Shown here: positions 1 to 7,030 of the stretch, piece by piece
Layout of the letters: each line of letters starts with the position of its first letter
Numbering within the stretch: position 1 is the stretch's first letter
Origin: Comamonadaceae bacterium
GTDB taxonomy: Bacteria > Pseudomonadota > Gammaproteobacteria > Burkholderiales > Burkholderiaceae_C
Direction of reading: 5' to 3'
DNA length: 8,400 nt
Assembly (NCBI GenBank): GCA_947454585.1
Contig: CANGML010000061.1
Coordinates: 1-8,400, forward strand
Made by a program: the position numbers and the translations under genes
Notes under the pieces: generated by a model
Databases searched by the model: none
What the model saw: only the letters and a program-made list of their open reading frames with translations
Told to the model about the DNA's origin: nothing

Positions 1-6
1 CACCCC

Positions 7-1107
7 ATGAGCGGCAATACCTTCGGAACCCTTTTCACCGTCACCAACTTTGGTGAATCCCACGGCCCAGCCATTGGCTGCGTGATTGACGGCTGCCCTC
101 CGGGCATGTCGTTGTGCGAGGCTGATATCCAGCATGATTTGGACCGTCGTCGCCCCGGCACCAGTCGCCATGTGACGCAACGCAATGAGCCCGATCAGGT
201 GCAAATTTTGTCAGGTGTGTATGAGGGAAAAACCACCGGCACACCGATTGCGCTGTTGATTCAAAACACCGACCAGCGCAGCAAAGACTACGGCAATATT
301 TTGCAAACCTTCCGCCCCGGTCATGCCGACTACACCTATTTTCAAAAGTTCGGCATTCGCGATCCGCGCGGCGGTGGTCGTTCGTCCGCCCGTTTGACAG
401 CACCCACGGTGGCTGCCGGTGCGGTGGCTAAGAAGTGGCTCAAAGAAAAATTTGGCACCACCTTTCATGGGTGCATGACGCAAATAGGCGAACTGCCCAT
501 CCCCTTCGAGCGCTGGGACCATGTCGGTCACAACCCTTTCTACGCGCCGTGCGCCGATGTGCAAGCCTTTGAAGACTACATGGACAGCTTGCGCAAAGCG
601 GGTGACTCCTGCGGGGCCCGCATCCGTGTGGTGGCCTCAGGGATGCCGGTGGGTTTGGGCCAGCCCATCTATGACCGCCTCGACGCCGATATCGCCTACG
701 CCATGATGGGCCTCAACGCCGTCAAAGGCGTCGAAATTGGTGCGGGCTTTGCCAGCGTAGCGCAGCGTGGCACCACGCATGGTGACTCGCTCACTGCCGA
801 GGGCTTTCGCTCCAACAACGCTGGCGGCGTCTTGGGTGGCATCAGCACCGGCCAAGACTTAGAGGTCAGCATTGCGATCAAACCCACCAGCTCTATCGTG
901 AGCCCGCGTGAGTCGATTGACCAACACAGCCAAGCCACCGAGGTCGTGACCAAAGGCCGTCACGACCCTTGTGTGGGCATCCGCGCCACGCCGATTGCCG
1001 AGGCCTTGCTGGCGTTGGTGGTGATGGATCACGCCTTGCGTCACCGCGCCCAGTGTGGTGATGTGCAGGTGGCGATGCCCGCCATTCCCGGCCATATCGG
1101 TGGCTGA
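7..1107 (+). CDS. aroC: Chorismate synthase
   Basis: Catalyses the last step of the shikimate pathway in the cytoplasm: 5-enolpyruvylshikimate-3-phosphate loses phosphate to give chorismate, using reduced FMN as cofactor. The 366-residue protein is of normal family length and carries all family signatures. These are GESHG at residues 16-20 with His19, RRRPGTS at 47-53, the segment around RPGHADY (103-109) with His106 followed by [14 protein letters not shown] (116-129), a NNAGG(V/I)xGGIS block near 270-280, and RHDPCVGIR at 318-326. His19 and His106 correspond to the two conserved catalytic histidines of the family. The ATG at position 7 gives the usual MSGNTFG(T/x)LF amino end. The upstream ribosome binding site lies beyond the window. 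The last 8 nt overlap the likely GTG start of the MFS gene in another frame, which suggests translational coupling. Identification is firm. Confidence 0.98.
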   Translation: MSGNTFGTLFTVTNFGESHGPAIGCVIDGCPPGMSLCEADIQHDLDRRRPGTSRHVTQRNEPDQVQILSGVYEGKTTGTPIALLIQNTDQRSKDYGNILQTFRPGHADYTYFQKFGIRDPRGGGRSSARLTAPTVAAGAVAKKWLKEKFGTTFHGCMTQIGELPIPFERWDHVGHNPFYAPCADVQAFEDYMDSLRKAGDSCGARIRVVASGMPVGLGQPIYDRLDADIAYAMMGLNAVKGVEIGAGFASVAQRGTTHGDSLTAEGFRSNNAGGVLGGISTGQDLEVSIAIKPTSSIVSPRESIDQHSQATEVVTKGRHDPCVGIRATPIAEALLALVVMDHALRHRAQCGDVQVAMPAIPGHIGG

Positions 1108-2275
1108 GACGCTTTCTCGCAGGCAGCTGTTTCCGTTCGCTGCGCTGTCCGCCAGCTACTTCGCGCACATCGGTTTTTTTAACCCTTACTTGCCCTTGTG
1201 GCTCAAGGACCTGGGGTTCTCGATCACCGTGATCGGTTTACTCACGGCGGTACAAGCCGCCACGCGTGTGCTAGCCCCTTACGCGTGGGGCTGGTTGAGT
1301 GACCACACGGGGGAGCGCGTGAAACTGTTGCGCTTTTGTGCGGGCGCTGCTTTGGTGTGCGCCATGGGCTTGTTTGCACCGAGCTCGGTGTGGTGGATTG
1401 GGGCGGTCCTGCTGCTGATGTTCATCCACACCAGCGCCATGATGCCCATGAGCGAAGCGGCCTTGGCCCATTTGGTGAGTACCGATCAAGGTTTTGATTC
1501 GCGCCGCTATGGCCGTGTTCGGTTATGGGGATCGTTGGGCTTTCTCGTCACCGCCTTGTCGGCGGGCGCGTGGTTTGAGCACCAAGGCATGCAGAGTTTT
1601 CCAGCGTGGTCGATGGGCTCTTTGCTGGCGTTGAACTTGAGCGTGTGGTGGCTGCCCAATCGCAAAGAAGCCGTCCACCACGATGAGGTCCGGCCTCCGG
1701 TGATGTCGGTGCTCGGGCAGCGTCAAGTGCAGTGGTTTTTTGCCACGGTGTTTTTCCATGTGCTATCTCACATCGGCATCTATGTGTTTTTCTCCCTGTA
1801 TTTGGACGAATTGGGTTACAGCAAAACCATGATTGGTGTGATGTGGGCGGTGTCGGTGTCGGCCGAAATTGTGTGGTTCTTCACGCAAAGTCGTTGGTTG
1901 CCAGCCTTTGGCTTGTCCACCTGGATGCTGATTTGTTCATCGGCCATGGTGCTGCGTATGGTGCTCACCACCTGGGCTGCGGATTGGCTGTGGGTGTTGC
2001 TGTTGGCGCAGTTGCTGCACGCGCTGACTTTTGCCACCCAACATACGGTGTGCATTGCCTTGTTGTCGCAACATTTCCCAGGACGTTTGCGCGGCAGGGG
2101 GCAAGCCTTGTATGCCTCGATTGGGTATGGCGTCCCCGGCGTTCTCGGGGCGCTCGGCGGTGGCACCTTGAGCGATGCTTGGGGCTTGTCGTCCGTCTAT
2201 GCGTTGTCGATCCTGACCGCGGTCATCGCCTGTGCGTGCGCATGGCTGAGCATGCGGGCGCATCGAACCGCTTGA
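1100..2275 (+). CDS. MFS transporter, HcaT/MFS_1-like (PPP) family
   Basis: An inner-membrane major facilitator permease of about 391 residues with roughly 12 hydrophobic segments. Family features visible are an N-terminal helix with [12 protein letters not shown], the loop 2-3 motif [10 protein letters not shown] (MFS motif A, near residue 64), the [12 protein letters not shown] segment at the start of the fourth or fifth helix, and a mid-protein repeat of the first half ([19 protein letters not shown]). This pattern fits the 3-phenylpropionate/H+ symporter-like branch (HcaT, MFS_1_like); the substrate cannot be read from sequence. I chose the GTG at 1100 because it leaves a short cytoplasmic tail before the first helix and overlaps aroC by 8 nt. 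In-frame starts at 1055 (GTG) and 1061 (ATG) would add an arginine- and proline-rich tail encoded wholly inside aroC, which is less likely. No strong Shine-Dalgarno sequence precedes 1100, so translation probably depends on coupling to aroC. Confidence 0.88.
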   Translation: MAETLSRRQLFPFAALSASYFAHIGFFNPYLPLWLKDLGFSITVIGLLTAVQAATRVLAPYAWGWLSDHTGERVKLLRFCAGAALVCAMGLFAPSSVWWIGAVLLLMFIHTSAMMPMSEAALAHLVSTDQGFDSRRYGRVRLWGSLGFLVTALSAGAWFEHQGMQSFPAWSMGSLLALNLSVWWLPNRKEAVHHDEVRPPVMSVLGQRQVQWFFATVFFHVLSHIGIYVFFSLYLDELGYSKTMIGVMWAVSVSAEIVWFFTQSRWLPAFGLSTWMLICSSAMVLRMVLTTWAADWLWVLLLAQLLHALTFATQHTVCIALLSQHFPGRLRGRGQALYASIGYGVPGVLGALGGGTLSDAWGLSSVYALSILTAVIACACAWLSMRAHRTA

Positions 2276-2280
2276 TTTCT

Positions 2281-3315
2281 TCAGCGCCCTAGCAGTTGCT
2301 TAGATTTTTGCGCGACCCAATGATGCATCGGCACTTCAGCTTTTTCATGCATGAACAGCCCCAAGCCAACGCAGCACAGCCAAGCAAAAATCGTCAAACC
2401 AAAAGCCATGTAGGGATCATAAAAATGGCTTTTGTTCCACATGTCGCTGAACAACACGATCACCCCAAAGTGCGTCAAAAACAGCACGTAGGCACTGTTA
2501 GACAAGCGGTGCAGGATGCGTTTGATGGGCGTCCACTGCACCTTGCGTTTGGGCTTGATGACCAACCATACCGCCGTGACGAGCGCCAAAGATAAGCGCG
2601 ACCGGTATTCCATCCATAAAGCGCCCACGGCGAGCAAGGCGGTCAGCCAAAACACCCGCGTTTCAAAGGCCGAGCGTTTGGCCCAGGCCGCCAACACGCC
2701 CAAGCCATAGGCGGCAAAAAAGTAGAGTGCCCAGATGTCCAACCCTTCCACGCGGTTGAATTGCCACATCGAGGCGCAACACAAAAGGGCGATAGCGACA
2801 GACAAGCGTTGGTAGTTCTCGGTGTAGAAAAGGTGACACAAGGCCATCAGCAAGGCATACAGCTGAAAGTCGATCGCCACGTACCACGCACCGCTGCTCA
2901 ATGCCTCAAATCCCAGCAAGTCATGCATCAACAGTCCATGCGCCAAGAACTGCCACACCGTGGGCTCGCTGGGTAACCAACTCGCGTGAATGGTGTGACG
3001 TGACATCGCCACGGCCAAGCTGATGAGCGCCAAGGCCAGCAGGTAAAAAGGCACCAAGCGCAGATAGCGTTTGACGATGGCGGTGAGCGGCCGCGTCATG
3101 GGTTTGTTCATCACCGATTGCGCGGCCAAATAGCCGCCGACCACCAAGAACACCTGCACCGCTAATCGGCCATAGCGGTACAGCCAATCCATGAGTTGCG
3201 GCCAAACCAAGGTCATCGTGTCGGACATCGGCCCGTAGGCAGAAAAATGGTGCCAGACAATCAATTGCGCGGCCACGACTTTCAGCACATCGACGGTGAC
3301 GGAACGTTCTAGCAC
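2281..3315 (-). CDS. Acyltransferase 3 family membrane protein (OafA/YrhL-like)
   Basis: A polytopic inner-membrane protein of 344 residues with about ten hydrophobic segments. The amino end, VDVLKVVAAQLIVWHHF (residues 8-24), matches the acyltransferase-3 signature (D-x-L-[KR]-x-x-A-A ... H-x-F), with His22/His23 in the conserved position. A GRLAVQVFLVVGGYL segment and a basic KRYLRLVPFYL segment follow, both typical of the family. Such enzymes move acetyl or other acyl groups onto extracytoplasmic sugars, for example O-antigen or other envelope glycans; the acceptor here is unknown. The gene starts 21 nt after the tolA stop, so it is probably co-transcribed with the tol genes, and it ends 5 nt from the convergent MFS gene. 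The start is uncertain: a GGAGG overlaps the first base of the GTG at 3315, leaving no spacer, and the next in-frame GTG is at 3288. An in-frame TAG lies just upstream, so the gene cannot extend further. The sequence looks intact. Confidence 0.88.
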   Translation of the reverse strand: MLERSVTVDVLKVVAAQLIVWHHFSAYGPMSDTMTLVWPQLMDWLYRYGRLAVQVFLVVGGYLAAQSVMNKPMTRPLTAIVKRYLRLVPFYLLALALISLAVAMSRHTIHASWLPSEPTVWQFLAHGLLMHDLLGFEALSSGAWYVAIDFQLYALLMALCHLFYTENYQRLSVAIALLCCASMWQFNRVEGLDIWALYFFAAYGLGVLAAWAKRSAFETRVFWLTALLAVGALWMEYRSRLSLALVTAVWLVIKPKRKVQWTPIKRILHRLSNSAYVLFLTHFGVIVLFSDMWNKSHFYDPYMAFGLTIFAWLCCVGLGLFMHEKAEVPMHHWVAQKSKQLLGR

Positions 3316-3319
3316 CTCC
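3315..3319 (-). promoter_or_regulatory. Shine-Dalgarno-like GGAGG abutting the acyltransferase GTG
   Basis: A GGAGG lies directly against the predicted GTG start of the acyltransferase gene and shares its last G with the first base of the codon. A working site normally sits 5-9 nt ahead of the start, so this motif cannot serve the GTG at 3315 in the usual way. The next in-frame GTG at 3288 is too far downstream (26 nt). Translation may therefore rely on ribosomes finishing tolA, whose stop is 21 nt upstream. Confidence 0.4.
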
Positions 3320-3336
3320 AGTGATCTCGCGGTGCT

Positions 3337-4284
3337 CTAGTCGTTGGGTTTGAAAACCAACAACAGGGGCGAGTGGACACGGCCATCGGTGTCGCGCGGC
3401 AAGACCTCCGTCTTGGTGATGGCTTTGAGCACGGCGTTATCCCATGCTGGGCTGCCACTGGACTTGACCAACTTGCTGCTCACAATCGTGCCGTCTGGCG
3501 CGCAGCGCACTTCCACTTCTGCTGCAGGATTGCCCACGACAGAACTGGGGTCAAAGGTGATGTTGGGCTTGATACGCCCACGGATGCGTCCGCCATAGGT
3601 ATCGGAGGGCCCGGAGGCTCTCATGGCGGTGCCGGTGGCGTTGTCAGCCCCGCTGGCGCCGGCTAAGCCGGCCATGCGTTTCATGTTCTCTTGACGGATC
3701 GCTTCAAGTTTCTTGGCTTCTTCGGCCGCAGCTTTGTTGTCTTTTTGCGCTTGTTGCTTCTTGGCTTCTTTTTCTTTACGTTCTTTTTCGGCGCGCTCTT
3801 TTTCTTTTTCCTTTTCTTTGCGCTCTTTGTCTTGACGCTCTTCTTCCTTTTTGGCTTCTAGCTTGGCTTTGACTTTTTTCTCGGCCTCTTTTTTGACTTC
3901 TTCTTTGCGGCGCTCTTCGGCCTTCAAGGCTTCTTGCAGTTTTTTCTCTTCTTCAACTTTGCGTTTTTTCGCGAGTGCAATTTCGGCATCGCGGTTGGCT
4001 GCAGGGGGCTCTGGCGCATTCACCACGGGTTTGGGCGTTGGTTCAGGCTTAGGTGGTGGTGGGGGGGGCGGTGGTTCTGCTTCTACCAACGGGGGGGCGG
4101 CAGCCATCGGCACGGCTGACCACAACTCGGCTTCGACGGACACGTTGGTGTCTTGCTTCCATTGAATGCCTGCCGTCAGTGCCACGATGAGTAGGCCATG
4201 CACCACCAACGCTGCAGCGACCGAGCGCGCCGTTCCTTGAGGCGGCGGTGGGGCGAACTCGAGATGCGTGGCTGCTGCGCTCAT
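3337..4284 (-). CDS. tolA: Cell envelope integrity protein TolA
   Basis: Periplasm-spanning arm of the Tol-Pal system, anchored in the inner membrane and energised by TolQ/TolR, which contacts the outer-membrane side during division and envelope maintenance. From the ATG at 4284 the protein has 315 residues. It has a short cytoplasmic tail (MSAAATHLEFAPPPP), one membrane helix at about 21-40, a proline linker with eight consecutive prolines at about 71-78, a Lys/Glu-rich coiled coil at about 98-200, and a C-terminal TonB/TolA-like domain from about 230 to the end (VEVRCAPDGTIVSSKLVKSSG). In the membrane helix the histidine of the SxxxH motor-contact motif is kept (His29) but the serine position is Ala25. 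An alternative GTG at 4302 overlaps the tolR stop as GTGA and would add six residues; neither start has a clear Shine-Dalgarno. The coiled coil is shorter than in E. coli TolA (421 residues). ExbB/ExbD/TonB was considered but the ybgC-tolQRA order and the coiled coil favour TolA. Confidence 0.93.
   Translation of the reverse strand: MSAAATHLEFAPPPPQGTARSVAAALVVHGLLIVALTAGIQWKQDTNVSVEAELWSAVPMAAAPPLVEAEPPPPPPPPKPEPTPKPVVNAPEPPAANRDAEIALAKKRKVEEEKKLQEALKAEERRKEEVKKEAEKKVKAKLEAKKEEERQDKERKEKEKEKERAEKERKEKEAKKQQAQKDNKAAAEEAKKLEAIRQENMKRMAGLAGASGADNATGTAMRASGPSDTYGGRIRGRIKPNITFDPSSVVGNPAAEVEVRCAPDGTIVSSKLVKSSGSPAWDNAVLKAITKTEVLPRDTDGRVHSPLLLVFKPND
4061..4068. repeat. Mononucleotide run of 8 (G on plus, C on tolA coding strand)
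   Basis: Eight consecutive G residues on the plus strand encode part of the eight-proline run of TolA (codons CCA CCG CCC CCC CCA CCA CCA CCT). A change of one base by slippage would shift the tolA frame before the coiled coil. Confidence 0.9.
4091..4097. repeat. Mononucleotide run of 7 (G on plus, C on tolA coding strand)
   Basis: Seven consecutive G residues on the plus strand lie 22 nt from the 8-base run, in the codons for the APPLV segment of TolA before the proline linker. As with the longer run, slippage here would truncate TolA. Confidence 0.9.
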
Positions 4285-4298
4285 GGTGGTTGGGGTGA

Positions 4299-4730
4299 TC
4301 ACTCAGCGAGCTGAACCGAAAGGCCCACGCGTTGAACCCCTGCGCGTTGCAAGGTATCCATGGCTTTGACCACGGTTTCGTATTTGATGGTGCGGTCCGC
4401 GGTGATCACCACAGGACCTTGCGAGGTCTCACCTTGCAGTTCACGCACATCACGAGCCAGTCCCGTCAAGGTGCTGCTGACAGACTTCGTCACCGTCCCC
4501 GTGCTTTTGACGGTGATGCGTTCTTCTTTGCTGATTTCCACATGGATCACCTGATCCGGCACCGCTGACGCTTTGCCCACGCTGGGCAAATCAATCACGC
4601 TGGGCGAGATCAGTGGCGCGGTCACCATGAAGATGATCAACAGCACCAACATCACATCAATGAAGGGCACCATGTTGATGTCGTTCATGGCGCGGCGGCC
4701 GCGGCCAGAGCGGGGGGCGATAGAAGCCAT
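4299..4730 (-). CDS. tolR: TolR, ExbD/TolR family motor protein
   Basis: Inner-membrane component of the TolQ-TolR proton channel that drives TolA. The 143-residue protein has a short basic tail (ASIAPRSGRGRRAMNDIN), a single membrane helix at about 21-40, and a periplasmic domain to the carboxyl end. The helix contains VPFIDVMLVLLIIFMVT; its Asp25 matches the conserved proton-carrying aspartate of the family (Asp23 in E. coli TolR). The ATG at 4730 is preceded by GGAG with a 7-nt spacer and lies 14 nt after the tolQ stop. The gene ends in an overlap with the possible GTG start of tolA. Length and motif order are normal for the family. Confidence 0.97.
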   Translation of the reverse strand: MASIAPRSGRGRRAMNDINMVPFIDVMLVLLIIFMVTAPLISPSVIDLPSVGKASAVPDQVIHVEISKEERITVKSTGTVTKSVSSTLTGLARDVRELQGETSQGPVVITADRTIKYETVVKAMDTLQRAGVQRVGLSVQLAE

Positions 4731-4737
4731 GCTGCGT

Positions 4738-4741
4738 CTCC
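4738..4741 (-). promoter_or_regulatory. Ribosome binding site of tolR
   Basis: GGAG stands 7 nt ahead of the tolR ATG, in the 14-nt gap after the tolQ stop. It is one of the few clear Shine-Dalgarno motifs among the minus-strand genes and supports the tolR start at 4730. Confidence 0.7.
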
Positions 4742-4744
4742 GAC

Positions 4745-5434
4745 TTAGTGCGCCATTCCGCTGGCGCTGACGTTGCGCTGCAAGATGTTGCTGAACTCTT
4801 CGATGAAGGTTTCCAGCTTGATGGACACACGGTCAATGTCACGCGAAAAGCGGTTGTAAGCCAATACCGCAGGAATGGCGGCAAACAAACCAATGGCGGT
4901 GGCCACCAGCGCTTCGGCAATGCCGGGCGCCACCTTGGCCAAGGTCACTTGTTGCATGCCCGCCAAGCCCGTGAAGGCATGCATGATGCCCCAGACCGTG
5001 CCAAACAAACCCACATAAGGCGAGACCGAGCCGACCGAGGCCAGCAAGGACAAGTTGGATTCAATCGCATCCATCTCACGTTGGTAGCTGGCGCGCATGG
5101 CGCGGCGTGCGCCGTCCATCAACGCGCTGCTGTCGTTGATGCGGCGTTCGCGCAGTTTTTGGTACTCACGCATGCCGCTGGCGAAGATGCGCTCCATCGG
5201 GCCCGATGTCTTGGCATTTTGCGCAGCGGCAGCAAACAGCTCATTCAAACTGGTTCCAGACCAGAAGTCACGTTCGAACTCGTCGTTGAGCTCTTTCACA
5301 CGCTTGATCGAGCCAATCTTGCGAAAAATAGCGGCCCAGCTGGTGATGGACACGCCCATCAGCATCAGCACCACCAGTTGCACCACCCAACTGGCGTTGA
5401 GCAACAAATGAACGATAGAAAAGTCTTGTGTCAT
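4745..5434 (-). CDS. tolQ: TolQ, MotA/TolQ/ExbB proton channel family
   Basis: Inner-membrane stator-type subunit that, with TolR, converts proton flow into force on TolA. The 229-residue protein has three membrane segments at about residues 12-37, 126-152 and 167-193, with a large cytoplasmic loop between the first and second, as expected. The hallmark PYVGLFGTVWGIMHAF lies at 139-154, and the third helix carries GIAEALVATAIGLFAAIPAV (171-190). An upstream in-frame extension to 5542 exists but encodes a Cys/Arg-rich stretch unlike TolQ and runs through ybgC. The ATG at 5434 is chosen because it gives the usual amino end and forms an ATGA overlap with the ybgC stop, a common translational-coupling arrangement. 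Confidence 0.97.
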   Translation of the reverse strand: MTQDFSIVHLLLNASWVVQLVVLMLMGVSITSWAAIFRKIGSIKRVKELNDEFERDFWSGTSLNELFAAAAQNAKTSGPMERIFASGMREYQKLRERRINDSSALMDGARRAMRASYQREMDAIESNLSLLASVGSVSPYVGLFGTVWGIMHAFTGLAGMQQVTLAKVAPGIAEALVATAIGLFAAIPAVLAYNRFSRDIDRVSIKLETFIEEFSNILQRNVSASGMAH

Positions 5435-5829
5435 GTCAGGCGTTCCAATACAGAAGAAGGGATTCTCGCAGGCTTCATCGCGGCAGCATCGACCCAACCG
5501 ATGCGAATCGTGCCTTCGCACAGCAGGGTGTCGCCGCACCACGCTTGTTGGGCTATCACCAAGCTGGCGCGGCCACCTTCGGCCAAGGTGGCGGTGACGC
5601 GCAGTTGGTCGTCGAGTTTGGCGGGGCGGTGGTACTTGATGGCGGTTTCGCTCACCACAAACATGCCGCCAGTTGCTTCACGCAGCGCGTGTTGGCCAAT
5701 GCCGAGCGCACGCAGCCACTCGGTGCGGGCACGCTCAAAAAATTTGAGGTAGTTGGCATAGAACACGATACCCCCAGCATCGGTGTCCTCCCAATAAACG
5801 CGAATGGGGTGCTCGAAAACGGTGTGCAT
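5431..5829 (-). CDS. ybgC: Tol-Pal associated acyl-CoA thioesterase YbgC
   Basis: A cytoplasmic hotdog-fold (4HBT family) thioesterase of 132 residues that hydrolyses acyl-CoA, or possibly acyl-ACP, esters. It is the customary first gene of the tol-pal locus. The active-site region YWEDTDAGGIVFYANYL spans residues 12-28, with Asp17 matching the catalytic Asp18 of E. coli YbgC, followed by FERARTEWLR (31-40). The histidine found in enterobacterial YbgC just after this aspartate is Tyr24 here, a substitution I believe is common in other proteobacterial members. The gene begins 3 nt after the aminotransferase stop and overlaps tolQ by 4 nt, so translational coupling on both sides is likely. No frameshift or truncation is seen. 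Confidence 0.95.
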   Translation of the reverse strand: MHTVFEHPIRVYWEDTDAGGIVFYANYLKFFERARTEWLRALGIGQHALREATGGMFVVSETAIKYHRPAKLDDQLRVTATLAEGGRASLVIAQQAWCGDTLLCEGTIRIGWVDAAAMKPARIPSSVLERLT

Positions 5830-5832
5830 GGT

Positions 5833-7020
5833 TTAGCCTAACAAGGTGTGCAGTCGCGTCACCGCGACTTGCAACTCGGGCAAGGAGCGGGCGGTGGAAA
5901 AGCGCACAAAGCGCGAGGTGTCGGCCTGGCCAAAGTCTCGTCCGGGCGTGATGGCAAGGTTGGCTTGGTTCATCACCTCGTAAGCAAAATCCCAGCTGCC
6001 CGTCACGCCCAATTTTTCAGCCGCTGCTGTGCAGTCAGCCCAAGCATAAAAAGCCCCATCGGGCATGACAGGCACGTGCAGACCTAAGGCGTTGAGCGCG
6101 GGCACAAAGAAGTCGCGGCGCGCTTTGAATTCGGCGCGGCGGCGCTCGTACTCGGTCAAGCTGTCTGCTTCAAAGCAGGCCAGTGCCGCGTGCTGTGCCA
6201 CGGTGCTGGCGCAGATGAACAGGTTTTGTGCCAAACGCTCCATCACGGGAACCAGTGCCTCGGGCACGACGAGCCAGCCCAAGCGCCAACCGGTCATGTT
6301 GAAGTACTTGCTGAAACTGTTGATGCTGATGATCTGGTCGTCAATGGCCAATGCCGATTGACCAAATTGCGTGTCGTAGCTCAGCCCCAGATAAATTTCA
6401 TCAATCAGCGTGGTACCGCCGCGTTGCGACACCTCGTGGTGAATGGCGCGCAGCTCGTTGGGGTGAATCGACGTGCCGGTGGGGTTGGAGGGCGAGGCCA
6501 GCAGCACACCACGGGTTTGGGGCGTCCAGTGGTGCCGTACCTGTGCAGCGGTGAGTTGGAACCGCTCAGCCGCGGTGGTGGGCACCAGCACGGCTCGACC
6601 CTCAGCCGCGCTCACAAAGTGGCGGTTGCAGGGGTAGCTGGGGTCGGGCATGAGCACGTCATCGCCCGCCTCAATCAAGGCCAAACAGGCCAGCTGCAAG
6701 GCTGCCGATGCGCCGGCGGTGACCACGATGCGGCGCGCAGGCACGTTCACCCCAAAACGCGTGCTGTACCAAGCGCTGATGCGTTCGCGTAACTCGGGAA
6801 GGCCTAACGCGGGTGTGTATTGGGTGACGCCGTCGTGTACCGCACGAACGGCAGCTTCTTGCACCAGGGGCGGGGCAGTGAAATCAGGTTCGCCGATGTT
6901 CAAAAAAATCATCGGTGCGTCGGTGTGCGCCAGTTGGGCGGCCCGCTCGGCGGCGGCCTTGGCCACCTCCATCACATAGAAGGGCTCAATGCGTTGTGCG
7001 CGTTGGGCGATTTTGATCAT
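5833..7020 (-). CDS. PLP-dependent class I/II aminotransferase
   Basis: A cytoplasmic fold-type I aminotransferase of 395 residues, transferring amino groups between an amino acid and a 2-oxo acid; the substrate is not determinable from sequence. Family landmarks are GEPDF at 43-47, QYTPALG at 67-73, TAGASAALQLA at 101-111, DPSYPCNRHFV at 126-136, SPSNPTG at 176-182, IDEIY at 206-210, and SFSKYFNMTGWRLGWLV from 235, where Lys238 is the expected PLP Schiff-base lysine and Arg246 the phosphate ligand. RFVRFS near 370-375 supplies the carboxylate-binding arginine. The ATG at 7020 is preferred over an in-frame extension to 7080 because the extension lies inside nusB and is not family-like. The start follows the nusB stop by 10 nt with no clear Shine-Dalgarno. 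Best described as an AspC/AlaA-like aminotransferase of unknown specificity. Confidence 0.93.
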   Translation of the reverse strand: MIKIAQRAQRIEPFYVMEVAKAAAERAAQLAHTDAPMIFLNIGEPDFTAPPLVQEAAVRAVHDGVTQYTPALGLPELRERISAWYSTRFGVNVPARRIVVTAGASAALQLACLALIEAGDDVLMPDPSYPCNRHFVSAAEGRAVLVPTTAAERFQLTAAQVRHHWTPQTRGVLLASPSNPTGTSIHPNELRAIHHEVSQRGGTTLIDEIYLGLSYDTQFGQSALAIDDQIISINSFSKYFNMTGWRLGWLVVPEALVPVMERLAQNLFICASTVAQHAALACFEADSLTEYERRRAEFKARRDFFVPALNALGLHVPVMPDGAFYAWADCTAAAEKLGVTGSWDFAYEVMNQANLAITPGRDFGQADTSRFVRFSTARSLPELQVAVTRLHTLLG

Positions 7021-7030
7021 CACGCGCGGA

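Noticed and set aside
1732..2292. 186-codon open frame on the plus strand, overlapping the MFS gene
   Set aside because: It is the same strand in another frame of a clear 12-helix permease; its Cys/Val/Arg-rich product is unlike any family I know.
2281..3315. Degraded or frameshifted acyltransferase
   Set aside because: The frame is open over 344 codons with conserved amino-end motif and even hydrophobic segments; only the start codon is in doubt.
3690..3990. Tandem repeat array or CRISPR-like structure
   Set aside because: The repeated TTC/CTT words have no fixed unit or spacing and are explained by Lys/Glu codons of tolA.
3337..5434. ExbB-ExbD-TonB iron-uptake energiser instead of TolQRA
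   Set aside because: The ybgC gene in front, the gene order, the GLFGTVWGIMHAF motif in TolQ and the long Lys/Glu coiled coil in the third protein fit Tol better; no TonB-dependent receptor is nearby.
4748..5752. 334-codon open frame on the plus strand
   Set aside because: It is antisense to tolQ and ybgC, both certain genes, and its product is a His/Arg/Gln-rich sequence with no recognisable fold. It is a shadow of codon bias.
6190..6792. 200-codon open frame on the plus strand
   Set aside because: Antisense to the aminotransferase gene, rich in Gly/His/Gln with no family resemblance.
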